A stretch of 33,719 nt of DNA from Bacteroidetes bacterium CG2_30_32_10 (GTDB taxonomy: Bacteria; Bacteroidota; Bacteroidia; Bacteroidales; CG2-30-32-10): assembly GCA_001872995.1 (NCBI GenBank), contig MNXO01000012.1:1-33719 (forward strand), given 5' to 3'. The notes beneath the pieces were generated by a model. The model did no database searches. It was given only the letters and a program-made list of their open reading frames with translations, and was not told where the DNA came from. Shown piece after piece: positions 17,778 through 26,553 of this stretch; the stretch's first letter is position 1, and each line of letters begins with the position of its first letter. The translations under genes and the position numbers were made by a program.

Positions 17778-19166
17778 ATGGAAGTATTTTATGTATGTTG
17801 TGGATTGGCAATAGGTTTTCTTATTGCTTGGTTTTATATTAACAATAAAGGAAAAAATAAAATAGATAATTTGCAGCAATCTTTCTATGATTTAGAAAAA
17901 GATAAAATAAAAACAATTGCTGAATATGATAAATCGAATGGTATCTTAGGTGAAAAGCTTGAAACATTGATTAAAGAAGCCGACATCAACAAAAAAGAAT
18001 TATTGGAAGAAAAACTTAAATCCGAAGCTTATTCTACTAGACTTGCAAAAGCAGAAGTTGAATTTCGCAATCTACAAGAAAAACTTGCTACACAAAAAAC
18101 AGAATATGAAGAACTCCAGAAAAAATTAACTATTGAATTTGAAAATATTGCAAATAAGGTTTTAAAAGTACACTCTCAAGAGTTTACTTTGTCAAACCAA
18201 AAGAATATTGGCGATATTCTTAATCCTTTGCGTGAAAAGATTACTGATTTTGAGAAAAAAGTTAATGAGGCTTACGATAAAGAGCTTAGGGATAAAATAA
18301 GCTTGAAAGAAGAAGTTAAAAAACTATATGAATTAAATCATAAAATTAACGAAGAAGCTCGTAACCTTACAAGAGCACTTAAAGGAGACTCAAAGAAACA
18401 AGGAAACTGGGGAGAAGTGGTGCTTGAACGTATTTTAGAACGTTCGGGACTTGCCAAAGGGCAGGAATATGAAATGCAAGTTTCTATTACCAATGAAGAC
18501 GGCAAGCGTTTTCAACCAGATGCAGTGGTTTTTTTGCCTGATAAAAAACACATCATTATTGACTCGAAGGTATCGCTTGTTGCTTACGAGAATTATGTAA
18601 ATGCCACAGATGAAGAGCGGAAAGTACAATTTATAAAAGAGCATTTGCATTCAGTTAGAACTCACATCAAGGAGCTTAGTGAAAAAAACTATGAAAAATT
18701 AGATAGTTTTAATACTCCAGATTTTGTTTTGCTTTTTATACCTATAGAGTCATCGTTTGGAGTTGCAGTGCAAGCTGACCAAGAGTTGTTTAATTTTGCT
18801 TGGGATAATAAAATTGTTATTGTGAGTCCTTCTACATTACTTGCAACTTTGAGAACGATTGCTTCTATTTGGAAACAAGAAAATCAAACTAAAAACGCAC
18901 TCGAAATAGCAAGTCAAGGCGGTGCTTTATACGATAAATTTGTTGGTTTTGTTAAAGATTTAGATAAAATAGGAATTAATATTCGCCAAACACAAAATTC
19001 TTATGATGATGCTATGAATAAACTTCAGATAGGGAAGGGCAATCTAATTACAAGAGCTGAAAATATAAGAAAATTGGGTGCAAAGACTAAAAACACATTG
19101 CCTGAAAAGTTTGTTTCGGAAGAGGAAACAGGGACCCTTTTTGATCAAAGCAAACCGGAAGATTAA
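17778..19166 (+). CDS. rmuC: RmuC-family DNA recombination protein
   Basis: A 462-residue RmuC homologue, a family linked to limiting inverted-repeat recombination in E. coli. An N-terminal membrane segment (residues 3-21) anchors the protein, followed by a long coiled coil (about 28-130) and the RmuC domain (about 145-430). A PD-(D/E)XK-like nuclease core is visible as Gly-Glu in NWGEVVLE (Glu213), Pro247-Asp248 in RFQPDAVVF and Asp262-Ser-Lys264 in IIIDSKVSL. Length is normal. The stop codon lies only 6 bases from that of the opposing glycosyl-phosphate transferase gene, with no obvious hairpin between them. Confidence 0.92.
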   Translation: MEVFYVCCGLAIGFLIAWFYINNKGKNKIDNLQQSFYDLEKDKIKTIAEYDKSNGILGEKLETLIKEADINKKELLEEKLKSEAYSTRLAKAEVEFRNLQEKLATQKTEYEELQKKLTIEFENIANKVLKVHSQEFTLSNQKNIGDILNPLREKITDFEKKVNEAYDKELRDKISLKEEVKKLYELNHKINEEARNLTRALKGDSKKQGNWGEVVLERILERSGLAKGQEYEMQVSITNEDGKRFQPDAVVFLPDKKHIIIDSKVSLVAYENYVNATDEERKVQFIKEHLHSVRTHIKELSEKNYEKLDSFNTPDFVLLFIPIESSFGVAVQADQELFNFAWDNKIVIVSPSTLLATLRTIASIWKQENQTKNALEIASQGGALYDKFVGFVKDLDKIGINIRQTQNSYDDAMNKLQIGKGNLITRAENIRKLGAKTKNTLPEKFVSEEETGTLFDQSKPED

Positions 19167-19172
19167 AAACAA

Positions 19173-20294
19173 TCACACATTTTTATTTTCTTTCTTTCTA
19201 CTTTTAATAGCAATAAGGAACAATGTTAAAAACAGAATAACAAGGTATGTTCCAAAAAACAAAAAGTACAAAATGCTCCATTCGTTGATAAACTGCAAAA
19301 CAATAACATTAAGAATTGCTGAAATAATTGATATTGTGATAAAAACTAAAGCCACCTGCTTGTCGTTTAAACCAAGATATGATAAATGATGTGTTGTGTG
19401 ATCTTTGCCACCAATAAAAGGTGAAGTGCGTTTAGCCAATCGTTTAATAAATACAGTCGTTGTGTCAATAAGTGGTAAAGCAAATATTAGTGAAACGGAA
19501 ATGATTTGTTTAGAAAAAAAATAACTTTCGTTGTTGTCGTTATTAATATTCCAAAAATAAACAATACCCATTGCTGCTAAAAAGATTCCTAAAAATTGAC
19601 TTCCTGTATTGCCCATATACATTTTGGCTGGATGCCAATTAAACTTTAAAAAACCAATTAAAGTGGCAAGCAAGCCAATTAAGATTAATATATGAGGATT
19701 TCCAATATCATTTTGAATAAAAATATTTAAAAGAACACAAATAATAATAGATGCCGAAATAGAGGTTGAAATTGCATCCATATTATCAAGCATATTAATT
19801 GAATTCATAATGCCAACCACCCAAATTAGTGTAAGAATATAATCAAGGTAAACCTGATTGAAAAAATGGATATAAGTTCCAGTAAAAATTAAAATGAAAC
19901 CGCAGGTTAATTGGGTGAAAAATTTCAAGAAAGGCTTGGTATTATATGCATCATCAAATAAACCCATCAAAAATCCCAAAGTGCTCGAAAGTAAAATGCC
20001 GAGAAATTGAGCGTTTAAAAAGAATTGGCTTTTTTCAAAAATAAAAGAGTAAGAAATAATGGATAAAAGAAAGATAATATAAAAAGATATGCCACCAATT
20101 GCAGGCTTAGATTGAGAAGCCCAGCGAATTGCGTTTTCTTCTCCATTTCTAATGCCCAGTGTATTGGCAAACTTCAATAAAAGACTATTTATTAATACCG
20201 AAAATAGTATGGAACAAATGAAAAAAGCGATATAAATAATTGGCAAATAGTATTCTGAATTAATCAAAGATTGAATGAACGCAAACATAAACAT
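19173..20294 (-). CDS. WecA/TagO-like undecaprenyl-phosphate glycosyl-1-P transferase
   Basis: A 373-residue integral membrane enzyme with about ten or eleven hydrophobic segments, of the MraY/WecA family. It would load a sugar-1-phosphate, probably GlcNAc-1-P, onto undecaprenyl phosphate to start polysaccharide synthesis. Motifs: Asp114-Asp115 in GLFDDAYNTKP, NSINMLDNMDA (164-174), Gly-Asn-Thr-Gly-Ser at 228-232, LPLIDTTTV (Asp277) and the His motif DHTTHHL (298-304), which favours WecA/TagO over MraY. It is the last gene of the exopolysaccharide cluster, 8 bases after rfbC. Confidence 0.87.
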   Translation of the reverse strand: MFMFAFIQSLINSEYYLPIIYIAFFICSILFSVLINSLLLKFANTLGIRNGEENAIRWASQSKPAIGGISFYIIFLLSIISYSFIFEKSQFFLNAQFLGILLSSTLGFLMGLFDDAYNTKPFLKFFTQLTCGFILIFTGTYIHFFNQVYLDYILTLIWVVGIMNSINMLDNMDAISTSISASIIICVLLNIFIQNDIGNPHILILIGLLATLIGFLKFNWHPAKMYMGNTGSQFLGIFLAAMGIVYFWNINNDNNESYFFSKQIISVSLIFALPLIDTTTVFIKRLAKRTSPFIGGKDHTTHHLSYLGLNDKQVALVFITISIISAILNVIVLQFINEWSILYFLFFGTYLVILFLTLFLIAIKSRKKENKNV

Positions 20295-20302
20295 TTAGAA
20301 TA

Positions 20303-20845
20303 TTAAAACTTACTTATGAAATTAGCAAAAGGTTTGCCTTTTTTATCTTTATCTGAAATGGTTGGATTGGCTATGTTCCATGCGATATTTAAATCCGAAT
20401 CGCTCCATAATAAAGTGTCCTCAGCTTCTTTATTGTATTTATTGCTGCATTTATAGGTAAAAATAGTATTATCTTCAAGTGTAAGAAATCCATGAGCAAA
20501 GCCAACTGGGATGTATAGCATTTTTTTCTCATATTCATCAATAATAAGAGAAAAATATTTGCCATAAGTAGGAGAATTTTTACGAATATCTAAAGCCACA
20601 TCAAGCACGCTGCCTTTTATAACACGCACTAATTTGCTTTGTGCATAAGGTGGGTTTTGAAAGTGCATTCCTCTAAGAACTCCTTTATTTGATTTTGATT
20701 GATTATCTTGTATAAACTCTTCAATGATGCCATTTTTTTCAAATATTGCTTTGTTATATGATTCGTAAAAATAGCCTCTTTCATCTTCAAATACTGAAGG
20801 TGAAATTATTAACAATCCTGAAATATTGGTATTGATTACTTCCAT
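20303..20845 (-). CDS. rfbC: dTDP-4-dehydrorhamnose 3,5-epimerase
   Basis: A 180-residue cupin-type epimerase that converts dTDP-4-keto-6-deoxyglucose to dTDP-4-keto-rhamnose. Conserved residues are His61 in GVLRGMHFQ, Lys71 in QSKLVRVIKG, His118 in IPVGFAHGF and Tyr131 in FTYKCS. Length is normal. The other rhamnose genes (rfbA, rfbB, rfbD) are not in this window. Its start overlaps the end of the tyrosine-kinase gene by 10 bases, implying translational coupling. Confidence 0.92.
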   Translation of the reverse strand: MEVINTNISGLLIISPSVFEDERGYFYESYNKAIFEKNGIIEEFIQDNQSKSNKGVLRGMHFQNPPYAQSKLVRVIKGSVLDVALDIRKNSPTYGKYFSLIIDEYEKKMLYIPVGFAHGFLTLEDNTIFTYKCSNKYNKEAEDTLLWSDSDLNIAWNIANPTISDKDKKGKPFANFISKF

Positions 20846-23256
20846 TTTTTATTTTTAAAATTAATCGAGCTTAAAAATTTTTTTAATTTGCTTTGTATGG
20901 CATCATCGTCATAGTAGCCATATCCGTAGCCGTTTGAATAATTTTTAGATTTTCCATAAGATAAGTACTGCGAATCAACTGCATTTAATATGATTGATAA
21001 ATTTTTTATGTTGTTTTCATTGATTAATGCATCAACATTGGCAATATAGCTTCGTTTTGAATGGTTAGCATAAAATACATATATTGGATAATCTGCTTTG
21101 ATAAGACTTTTCATACCATCAGTTACTAAACCAATAGGAGGATTGTCGATAATAATAAAGTCGTACGTTAATTTAAGTTGTTCAATTAGGTCGTCCATAC
21201 GCTTATTCAGAATTAATTCAGAAGGATTTGGTGGAATGGGACCCGCTGTAATAAAATCAAGATTATTAATGCTGCTGTGGTTAATACAATTATCTAAAGT
21301 TGTTTGTCCTGCTAATATAGTGCTTATTCCGTATAGGTTTTCGGAACCAAAACCAGAATGTATCTTTGGCTTACGCATATCCAAATCGAGTATGATAACT
21401 TTTTTATCCGAAAAAGCAAGAATACCAGCTAAATTGATAGCAATAAATGTTTTGCCTTCGCCAGATACGGTAGATGTTATTGCAATAACCTTTGCTCCTG
21501 ACTCATTAGAAATAAATTGAAGATTGGTTCTTATTATTCTTAGGTATTCTGCAATTAATGATTTAGGTTTTTTATCAACAATCATTTGCGAAATAGGTAT
21601 ATCATACTTATATTTCGGTAATATACCAAGCAAAGGAGCATTGCTGTGTTTTGATATGTCTTCAACTGATCTAATTTCATTATAAAATAAATAAATAACC
21701 AATACTACAATCAAACTAATTAAAAAAGCGGCTATAATAGCACCTATATATATTCTTTTTTTCTGAGGAGAAACTGGCTTGCTTGGAGTAGTAGATTTTT
21801 CGAGAATTAGATTTTGAGATACATAACCCGCTTTCATAATCGAATATTCTGCTCTTTTTTCAATTAGTTGATTATGGAATTGTTCGTTAATAGCATATAT
21901 TCTTTGTAGTCGATTAAGTTCAACGGCATTAAAATCGCCCGTTTTGGCATTGATAAGTTTTTCGTAGCCTTGTATTTTTATTTTAAGTTCTGATTTGCGA
22001 TGTTGAATGTTATTCTTCAAAGATTTTATACTTTCGATAAGTAATTTTTTTTGGATGTTAATTTGGTAATTAATAGATTCTATTTGGCTGCTATTGAGGG
22101 TTACTTCGTAGAGAAGTTGTTCTCTTTTCAATAGCAAATCCTGCAAATTATTCAATAAACTAGAAATTATTCCTTGAAATTCACTACCAGCAATAGTTGC
22201 AATAAGTTTATAAATATCAACGTTTTCAGATGCATTAAAAGTAATTTCCACTTCATTGAGCATATTTTCTTCCAATTCTAGTTTAGAAAATTGGTTTTCC
22301 AATTCATTCTGACGTGAAAATAATGTTGGAACAACATCTAGTTTAATAGTATCAATTTTATTGGTTTTTTTAAATCTTTCTAACTGATTTTCAGATTTTG
22401 CAAGCGTATCATACATTCGGTTTATCTGATTGTCAATAAATTCAATAATTTTATTGGTACTTTCTGCTTTTTTTTCAATATCATATATAACAAATTCTTC
22501 GGCAATAGTATTAACTATGTCTGAAGTTTTTTGGGCATTTTCGTCTCTAAAAGTAATACTAACTGTTTTGGCTGCTTCATTGATGATGCTAATGTTCAAT
22601 GGTCTTACATAATTAGATAAATTGGTAGAAGGATTATTAATGATAAAATAGTAATTATCGCTATTTAATATTCCACTTTTATTAAAAACCACTTCAGGAT
22701 TGGTTACTTTAACATCTAAATCGACATCTTGAAAAACTATTTTTTCGGTCAATCCAAAAGTTTTTTCAATTTTGGAGTTATCGCTAATGCAGTAAGAGAT
22801 TTTAATTTGTTTGTCGTCATTGAAATTAATATATATAGGAATCCCATAAATAGCAGGGTTTTTTATAGAATATTTTATTTCAAATGGGGAGCTTTTGTAT
22901 AGCTCAAAATTTAATAGTCTGCCCTCTGTATAATAAGAAATATCTAAAGGTAGTTTACTTATCACTCTGTTTAAAAACAGGGAAGAACGCATTAATTCTA
23001 TTTGTTTTGCGAGATTGTTGTCTTCTTCAACATTAATGTTATTGGTTTGAAAAATTTTTTGAGCTTCGTTATCGCTGCTTAATTGAATAATGGAATGTGT
23101 TTCATAAATGGGTGGCGTATATCGCAGATAGATATAAGAACCAGCGATAGCCATTATAAATAATATTGCGAAAAGTAAAAGATTTCTTTTGACTAAGAAT
23201 AAAAATAACTTTGGGTCAATTTCTTCATTGATAATTGAAAACTTCTTAGGCTGCAT
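20836..23256 (-). CDS. Wzc-like polysaccharide co-polymerase with BY-type tyrosine kinase
   Basis: An 806-residue inner-membrane protein. It has a first membrane segment (about 28-45), a long periplasmic Wzz-type domain with coiled coils (270-480), a second membrane segment (about 502-524), and a cytoplasmic bacterial tyrosine kinase domain. Kinase motifs: Walker A SGEGKT (598-603), Walker A' ILDLDMRKP (622-630) and Walker B FIIIDNPP (700-707). A Tyr cluster close to the C-terminus holds seven tyrosines between 764 and 782 (764, 767, 773, 777, 779, 781, 782), the typical autophosphorylation tail. The product should control chain length and export together with the Wza-like protein encoded one base upstream. 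Confidence 0.93.
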   Translation of the reverse strand: MQPKKFSIINEEIDPKLFLFLVKRNLLLFAILFIMAIAGSYIYLRYTPPIYETHSIIQLSSDNEAQKIFQTNNINVEEDNNLAKQIELMRSSLFLNRVISKLPLDISYYTEGRLLNFELYKSSPFEIKYSIKNPAIYGIPIYINFNDDKQIKISYCISDNSKIEKTFGLTEKIVFQDVDLDVKVTNPEVVFNKSGILNSDNYYFIINNPSTNLSNYVRPLNISIINEAAKTVSITFRDENAQKTSDIVNTIAEEFVIYDIEKKAESTNKIIEFIDNQINRMYDTLAKSENQLERFKKTNKIDTIKLDVVPTLFSRQNELENQFSKLELEENMLNEVEITFNASENVDIYKLIATIAGSEFQGIISSLLNNLQDLLLKREQLLYEVTLNSSQIESINYQINIQKKLLIESIKSLKNNIQHRKSELKIKIQGYEKLINAKTGDFNAVELNRLQRIYAINEQFHNQLIEKRAEYSIMKAGYVSQNLILEKSTTPSKPVSPQKKRIYIGAIIAAFLISLIVVLVIYLFYNEIRSVEDISKHSNAPLLGILPKYKYDIPISQMIVDKKPKSLIAEYLRIIRTNLQFISNESGAKVIAITSTVSGEGKTFIAINLAGILAFSDKKVIILDLDMRKPKIHSGFGSENLYGISTILAGQTTLDNCINHSSINNLDFITAGPIPPNPSELILNKRMDDLIEQLKLTYDFIIIDNPPIGLVTDGMKSLIKADYPIYVFYANHSKRSYIANVDALINENNIKNLSIILNAVDSQYLSYGKSKNYSNGYGYGYYDDDAIQSKLKKFLSSINFKNKKWK

Positions 23257-23257
23257 A

Positions 23258-24007
23258 TTATTTAAATAAATTGTAAATCAATAAAGTTGTTGATAATAGA
23301 GTTAAGTAGGGTGCAATGTTTTCAAGAATACGTTGAGCCACTTTTGGTCTGGGTTCTACATAGATTATATCATTTGCTTGTAGAACAAGGTTTGATGCTT
23401 TCATTCCTTCAATTGTTGAAAGGTCTATTAAATAAACTTTTGGATTATGCAAATCGCCACGTATAAGTTTAATTTTATGTGCTTTGCCATCAGAAATTCC
23501 ACCAGCCAGCGCAAGAGCTTCAATGAGAGTGGTATTTGTGTTTGAAAGCGTAATTACGGTAGATGTTCCGCCTTGTCCACCAGGGAAAATGATAACTCGG
23601 TTGTTGGTAACTTTTAATTGCACAAAAGGTTTGTTATAATATTTGGCATATTTATTTTCGAGTTTTTTTTCGGCTTCGCGAAGGGTTAAATTGCTTAATT
23701 GTTCGCGACCAAGCAATGGAAGTTTAACTTTTCCATCAAATTCAACTTGATAGGTGGAATTGTTGGTTGTATTTTGACTGTTCATATTGGCTTCTAATGG
23801 GTTGATTAGTTTTTCTCCTTCATTAGTAAACAATTTAAACATCAACTCATCGTTTGGTGCAATTTTGTATTCAGGTTTCAAGGTGTCTTCTTTAAAAGAA
23901 GAATAAGGATAGTTTTTTGTTCTTAACATTTGGCTTGGATTAAGCAAATGGCAAGAAGTTAAAAGCAAAATGGGAAGAAAAACAATTAGGAATAATAATC
24001 TTTTCAT
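23258..24007 (-). CDS. Wza-like polysaccharide export lipoprotein
   Basis: A 249-residue outer-membrane lipoprotein of the polysaccharide biosynthesis/export family. The lipobox LLTSC gives acylated Cys19. A Poly_export domain begins at about residue 48 (YKIAPNDELMFKLF), followed by an SLBB-type segment (TLIEALALAGGISDGKAHKI). The last about 20 residues (IAPYLTLLSTTLLIYNLFK) are hydrophobic, as in the membrane-spanning helix of Wza-type exporters. It precedes the Wzc-like gene by one base. Confidence 0.9.
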   Translation of the reverse strand: MKRLLFLIVFLPILLLTSCHLLNPSQMLRTKNYPYSSFKEDTLKPEYKIAPNDELMFKLFTNEGEKLINPLEANMNSQNTTNNSTYQVEFDGKVKLPLLGREQLSNLTLREAEKKLENKYAKYYNKPFVQLKVTNNRVIIFPGGQGGTSTVITLSNTNTTLIEALALAGGISDGKAHKIKLIRGDLHNPKVYLIDLSTIEGMKASNLVLQANDIIYVEPRPKVAQRILENIAPYLTLLSTTLLIYNLFK

Positions 24008-24025
24008 TTAGCAATATTTATTGTT

Positions 24026-24033
24026 CAAAAGTA
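24026..24033 (-). promoter_or_regulatory. Possible -7 box for the wza-wzc-rfbC-wecA-like genes
   Basis: The minus strand reads TACTTTTG, a TAnnTTTG match 18 bases before the start of the Wza-like gene, in the 64-base gap after the glycosyltransferase. No -33 TTG is visible, so the five genes may also form a single transcript. Confidence 0.35.
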
Positions 24034-24071
24034 ATAAAAAATTATTATTCTGACATTAATATATGAATAAA

Positions 24072-25256
24072 TTAACCAAGTAGTTTGTAATAAAGTTGTT
24101 TCATATCTTCTACAAGACGAGTATAATGGTATTTATTTTTTACAAAATTCCAGCCATCATTGCTTAATTCTTTGCGAAGTAAGTTGTTTTCTACTAATGA
24201 CAATAGGTTTTCATCAAAAGTTTTAAAATCTTGGGCGTTTGAGAGCAAAGCTGTTTTGTTTTTAAGAACCACATCTTCTATACCCCCAACGGCTGTAGTA
24301 ACAATTGGTTTGTTAGATGCTTGTGCTTCAATTAAACTTACAGGGGTTCCTTCGTTTAAAGAAGTGAGGGCTATGATGTCCATTCCTGCATTCACCCAAT
24401 CGGCTTCTTTTATCCAAGAGGTGAAGGTTAAGGTCGCTTTTTGAGTTATATTAGCATTTGTAGTAAAATCAATATTAAGTTCTGTGGCTTTGGCTTCTAT
24501 TTTTTTTCTGTCTTCTCCATCCCCAACAATGAAAGCCCTAATTTTCTTTGAAGTGCTTTGTTGAAGGTTGCGAATAGCATAAAGAAACATAGTGTGGTTT
24601 TTAATGGGAACAATTCTACCGATAATGCCAATGGCTATTTCATCTTCTTCGATATTGTATTTTTGGCGAAAATCCTTTCTTTTGTCATCCATGTGCTCTC
24701 TAAAACGGCTAAGGTCGAAACCCAGAGGGATTACTTCTACTTTATCCTTTCCACAAATTTTATATTTATCTGTTAAATCAAACTTTTGTTTTTCTGATAT
24801 GGCAATAATTTTAGAGCTTTTTTTGGCTAAATTTCTTTCAATTCGTTTATAAAATGTAGCTTGAAAATTATTGAAATATGCATCGAAAACATGCCCGTGA
24901 AAAGTATGAACAATCACTGGAACTTTCTCATTTATTGCGGCATACCTGCCCAAGGCTCCGGCTTTTGAGGCGTGGGTGTGAATTATGTCTGGTTTAAATT
25001 TTTTAATAATTTCTTTTATCTTCTGATATGCAATATAATCATATTTTATATTTAAAGAACGCTTCATTTCTGGGATAATGATAGGTTTAAGTCCCAAATT
25101 GCAAACAATAAATTCAGAATTTTCTTCAGTATCATCTTTTTCGCCACCAATTAATAGTGTTTCAAATTCGGGTGCAAGATATTTGGATAGATATGCTGCG
25201 TTGTAGGTAGGTCCTCCTAAATTGAATCTATTAATAATTCGTAAAACTTTTGGCAT
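24072..25256 (-). CDS. GT4-family glycosyltransferase
   Basis: A 394-residue GT-B fold glycosyltransferase of group 1 (GT4). Evidence: N-terminal RFNLGGPTYNA glycine loop, HTHASKAGALGRYAA (93-107), TFHGHVFDAYF, the donor-site GRIVPIKNH (213-221) and the E-x7-E motif with Glu302 and Glu310 in NEGTPVSLIEAQASNKPI. It would transfer a sugar from a nucleotide-sugar donor onto a growing glycan; donor and acceptor cannot be told from sequence. It is the first gene of the exopolysaccharide cluster. Confidence 0.9.
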   Translation of the reverse strand: MPKVLRIINRFNLGGPTYNAAYLSKYLAPEFETLLIGGEKDDTEENSEFIVCNLGLKPIIIPEMKRSLNIKYDYIAYQKIKEIIKKFKPDIIHTHASKAGALGRYAAINEKVPVIVHTFHGHVFDAYFNNFQATFYKRIERNLAKKSSKIIAISEKQKFDLTDKYKICGKDKVEVIPLGFDLSRFREHMDDKRKDFRQKYNIEEDEIAIGIIGRIVPIKNHTMFLYAIRNLQQSTSKKIRAFIVGDGEDRKKIEAKATELNIDFTTNANITQKATLTFTSWIKEADWVNAGMDIIALTSLNEGTPVSLIEAQASNKPIVTTAVGGIEDVVLKNKTALLSNAQDFKTFDENLLSLVENNLLRKELSNDGWNFVKNKYHYTRLVEDMKQLYYKLLG

Positions 25257-25279
25257 TTCTATGCTATTTTTTGTTTATA

Positions 25280-25287
25280 CAAAGATA
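25280..25287 (-). promoter_or_regulatory. Probable -7 box for the GT4 glycosyltransferase
   Basis: The minus strand reads TATCTTTG, a TAnnTTTG match 23 bases before the start codon. It lies just downstream (minus sense) of the terminator hairpin that closes argF. No -33 TTG is visible. Confidence 0.45.
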
Positions 25288-25296
25288 GTATTAATA

Positions 25297-25331
25297 ATAA
25301 AAAAAGAGGTTGTTGTAACCTCTTTTTTTTA
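25297..25331 (-). terminator. Hairpin terminator of argF (symmetrical)
   Basis: A stem of AAAAAGAGGTT (25301-25311) pairing with AACCTCTTTTT (25317-25327) around a 5-base loop. A runs on one side and T runs on the other give U-tracts in both directions, so it can act in either sense. It lies 24 bases past the argF stop codon, whose transcript it most likely ends. Confidence 0.8.
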
Positions 25332-25354
25332 GTTTTAACTTAAAGATTGCGAAA

Positions 25355-26356
25355 TTAGCAACCTAGGGTTGCAATCATAATTGCTTTTATGGTATGCATC
25401 CGGTTTTCGGCTTCGTCAAAAACAACTGATGCTTCAGATTCAAAAACATCATCCGTAACTTCCATTCCATTAAGACCGTATTTATTGAAAATATCTAATC
25501 CAATTTTTGTGTCTTTATTGTGGAATGCAGGTAAACAATGCAAAAACTTTACTTTTGGATTGCCTGTTTTAGCAACTAATTCTTTATTTATTTGATAGGG
25601 TTTAAGCAACTTGATGCGTTCTTCCCAAACTGAATCTGCTTCTCCCATAGATACCCATACATCTGTGTATAAATAATCAACACCTTTAACAGCATCAGCT
25701 GCATTATCAGTTATAGTAATTTTTGCACCTGTTTGTTTTGCAATTTCTCTGCATTTATTAACAAGTTCTTCGCTTGGTTGACATGCTTTTGGAGCTGCAG
25801 CACGGAAATCCATTCCCATTTTTGCTGCACCAACTAACAAAGAGTTTCCCATATTGTTGCGAGCATCGCCTAAATAACAAAAAGAAATTTTATTTAAAGG
25901 CTTGTCGCTGTGTTCTTTCATTGTCATTAAATCGGCGAGAATTTGGGTTGGGTGAAATTCGGTTGTTAAACCATTCCAAACAGGAACACCAGCATATTTG
26001 GCAAGTTCTTCAACTATTGCCTGTCCATAACCACGGTATTCAATGGCATCATACATTCTGCCAAGAACTCTTGCGGTGTCTTTCATTGTTTCTTTTTTGC
26101 CTATTTGTGAACCAGAGGGTCCAAGGTAGGTGATGTGAGCTCCTTGATCGAGTGCAGCTACTTCGAAAGCACAACGTGTACGGGTGGAGTCCTTCTCGAA
26201 TATAAGTGCAATATTTTTGCCTTTTAATCTTTGTTGTTCGGTACCAGCGTATTTATTTTTTTTTAAATCTACTGATAAATCGAGAAGAAATTGAATTTCT
26301 GTAGGTGTAAAATCAAGAAGTTTTAAAAAATGTCTGTTTTTTAAATTGAATGCCAT
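25355..26356 (-). CDS. argF: Ornithine carbamoyltransferase
   Basis: A 333-residue transcarbamylase forming citrulline from ornithine and carbamoyl phosphate. Motifs: carbamoyl-phosphate site STRTR (57-61), HPTQ (135-138), ornithine-binding Asp232 and Ser-Met-Gly (236-238) in DVWVSMGE, and catalytic HCLP (273-276). The SMG loop marks a true ornithine enzyme rather than the N-acetyl- or N-succinylornithine transcarbamylases known from other Bacteroidota. By sequence it could serve biosynthesis (ArgF) or the arginine deiminase route (ArcB). No other arginine genes are adjacent, so the choice is open. It is a single gene with its own promoter and terminator. Confidence 0.93.
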   Translation of the reverse strand: MAFNLKNRHFLKLLDFTPTEIQFLLDLSVDLKKNKYAGTEQQRLKGKNIALIFEKDSTRTRCAFEVAALDQGAHITYLGPSGSQIGKKETMKDTARVLGRMYDAIEYRGYGQAIVEELAKYAGVPVWNGLTTEFHPTQILADLMTMKEHSDKPLNKISFCYLGDARNNMGNSLLVGAAKMGMDFRAAAPKACQPSEELVNKCREIAKQTGAKITITDNAADAVKGVDYLYTDVWVSMGEADSVWEERIKLLKPYQINKELVAKTGNPKVKFLHCLPAFHNKDTKIGLDIFNKYGLNGMEVTDDVFESEASVVFDEAENRMHTIKAIMIATLGC

Positions 26357-26395
26357 TGTTTTTAAGTTTTATATTAGTAAAAATTTATTTTTGGG

Positions 26396-26427
26396 CAAAA
26401 TTACACAATCCCTTTTTCATTTTCAAA
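26396..26427 (-). promoter_or_regulatory. Promoter of argF
   Basis: On the minus strand TTG (26424-26426, within a TTTTTG run) is followed after 20 bases by TAATTTTG (26396-26403), a full match to the Bacteroidota promoter, about 40 bases before the argF start. No arginine operator is recognisable by eye. Confidence 0.6.
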
Positions 26428-26553
26428 AATTAAATGAATCCCAAAATTCTATTAACGAATGTAACTGAATTAAAGGGAACATTCTATAATATTTTTTAAG
26501 GCATAAAATATAATAGGTCAAATGCAGATTTGAATTACGAAAGCAATAACAGC

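Noticed and set aside
21098-21520. 140-codon open frame on the plus strand
   Set aside because: Antisense to the conserved kinase domain of the Wzc-like protein, with no start signal or known motif.
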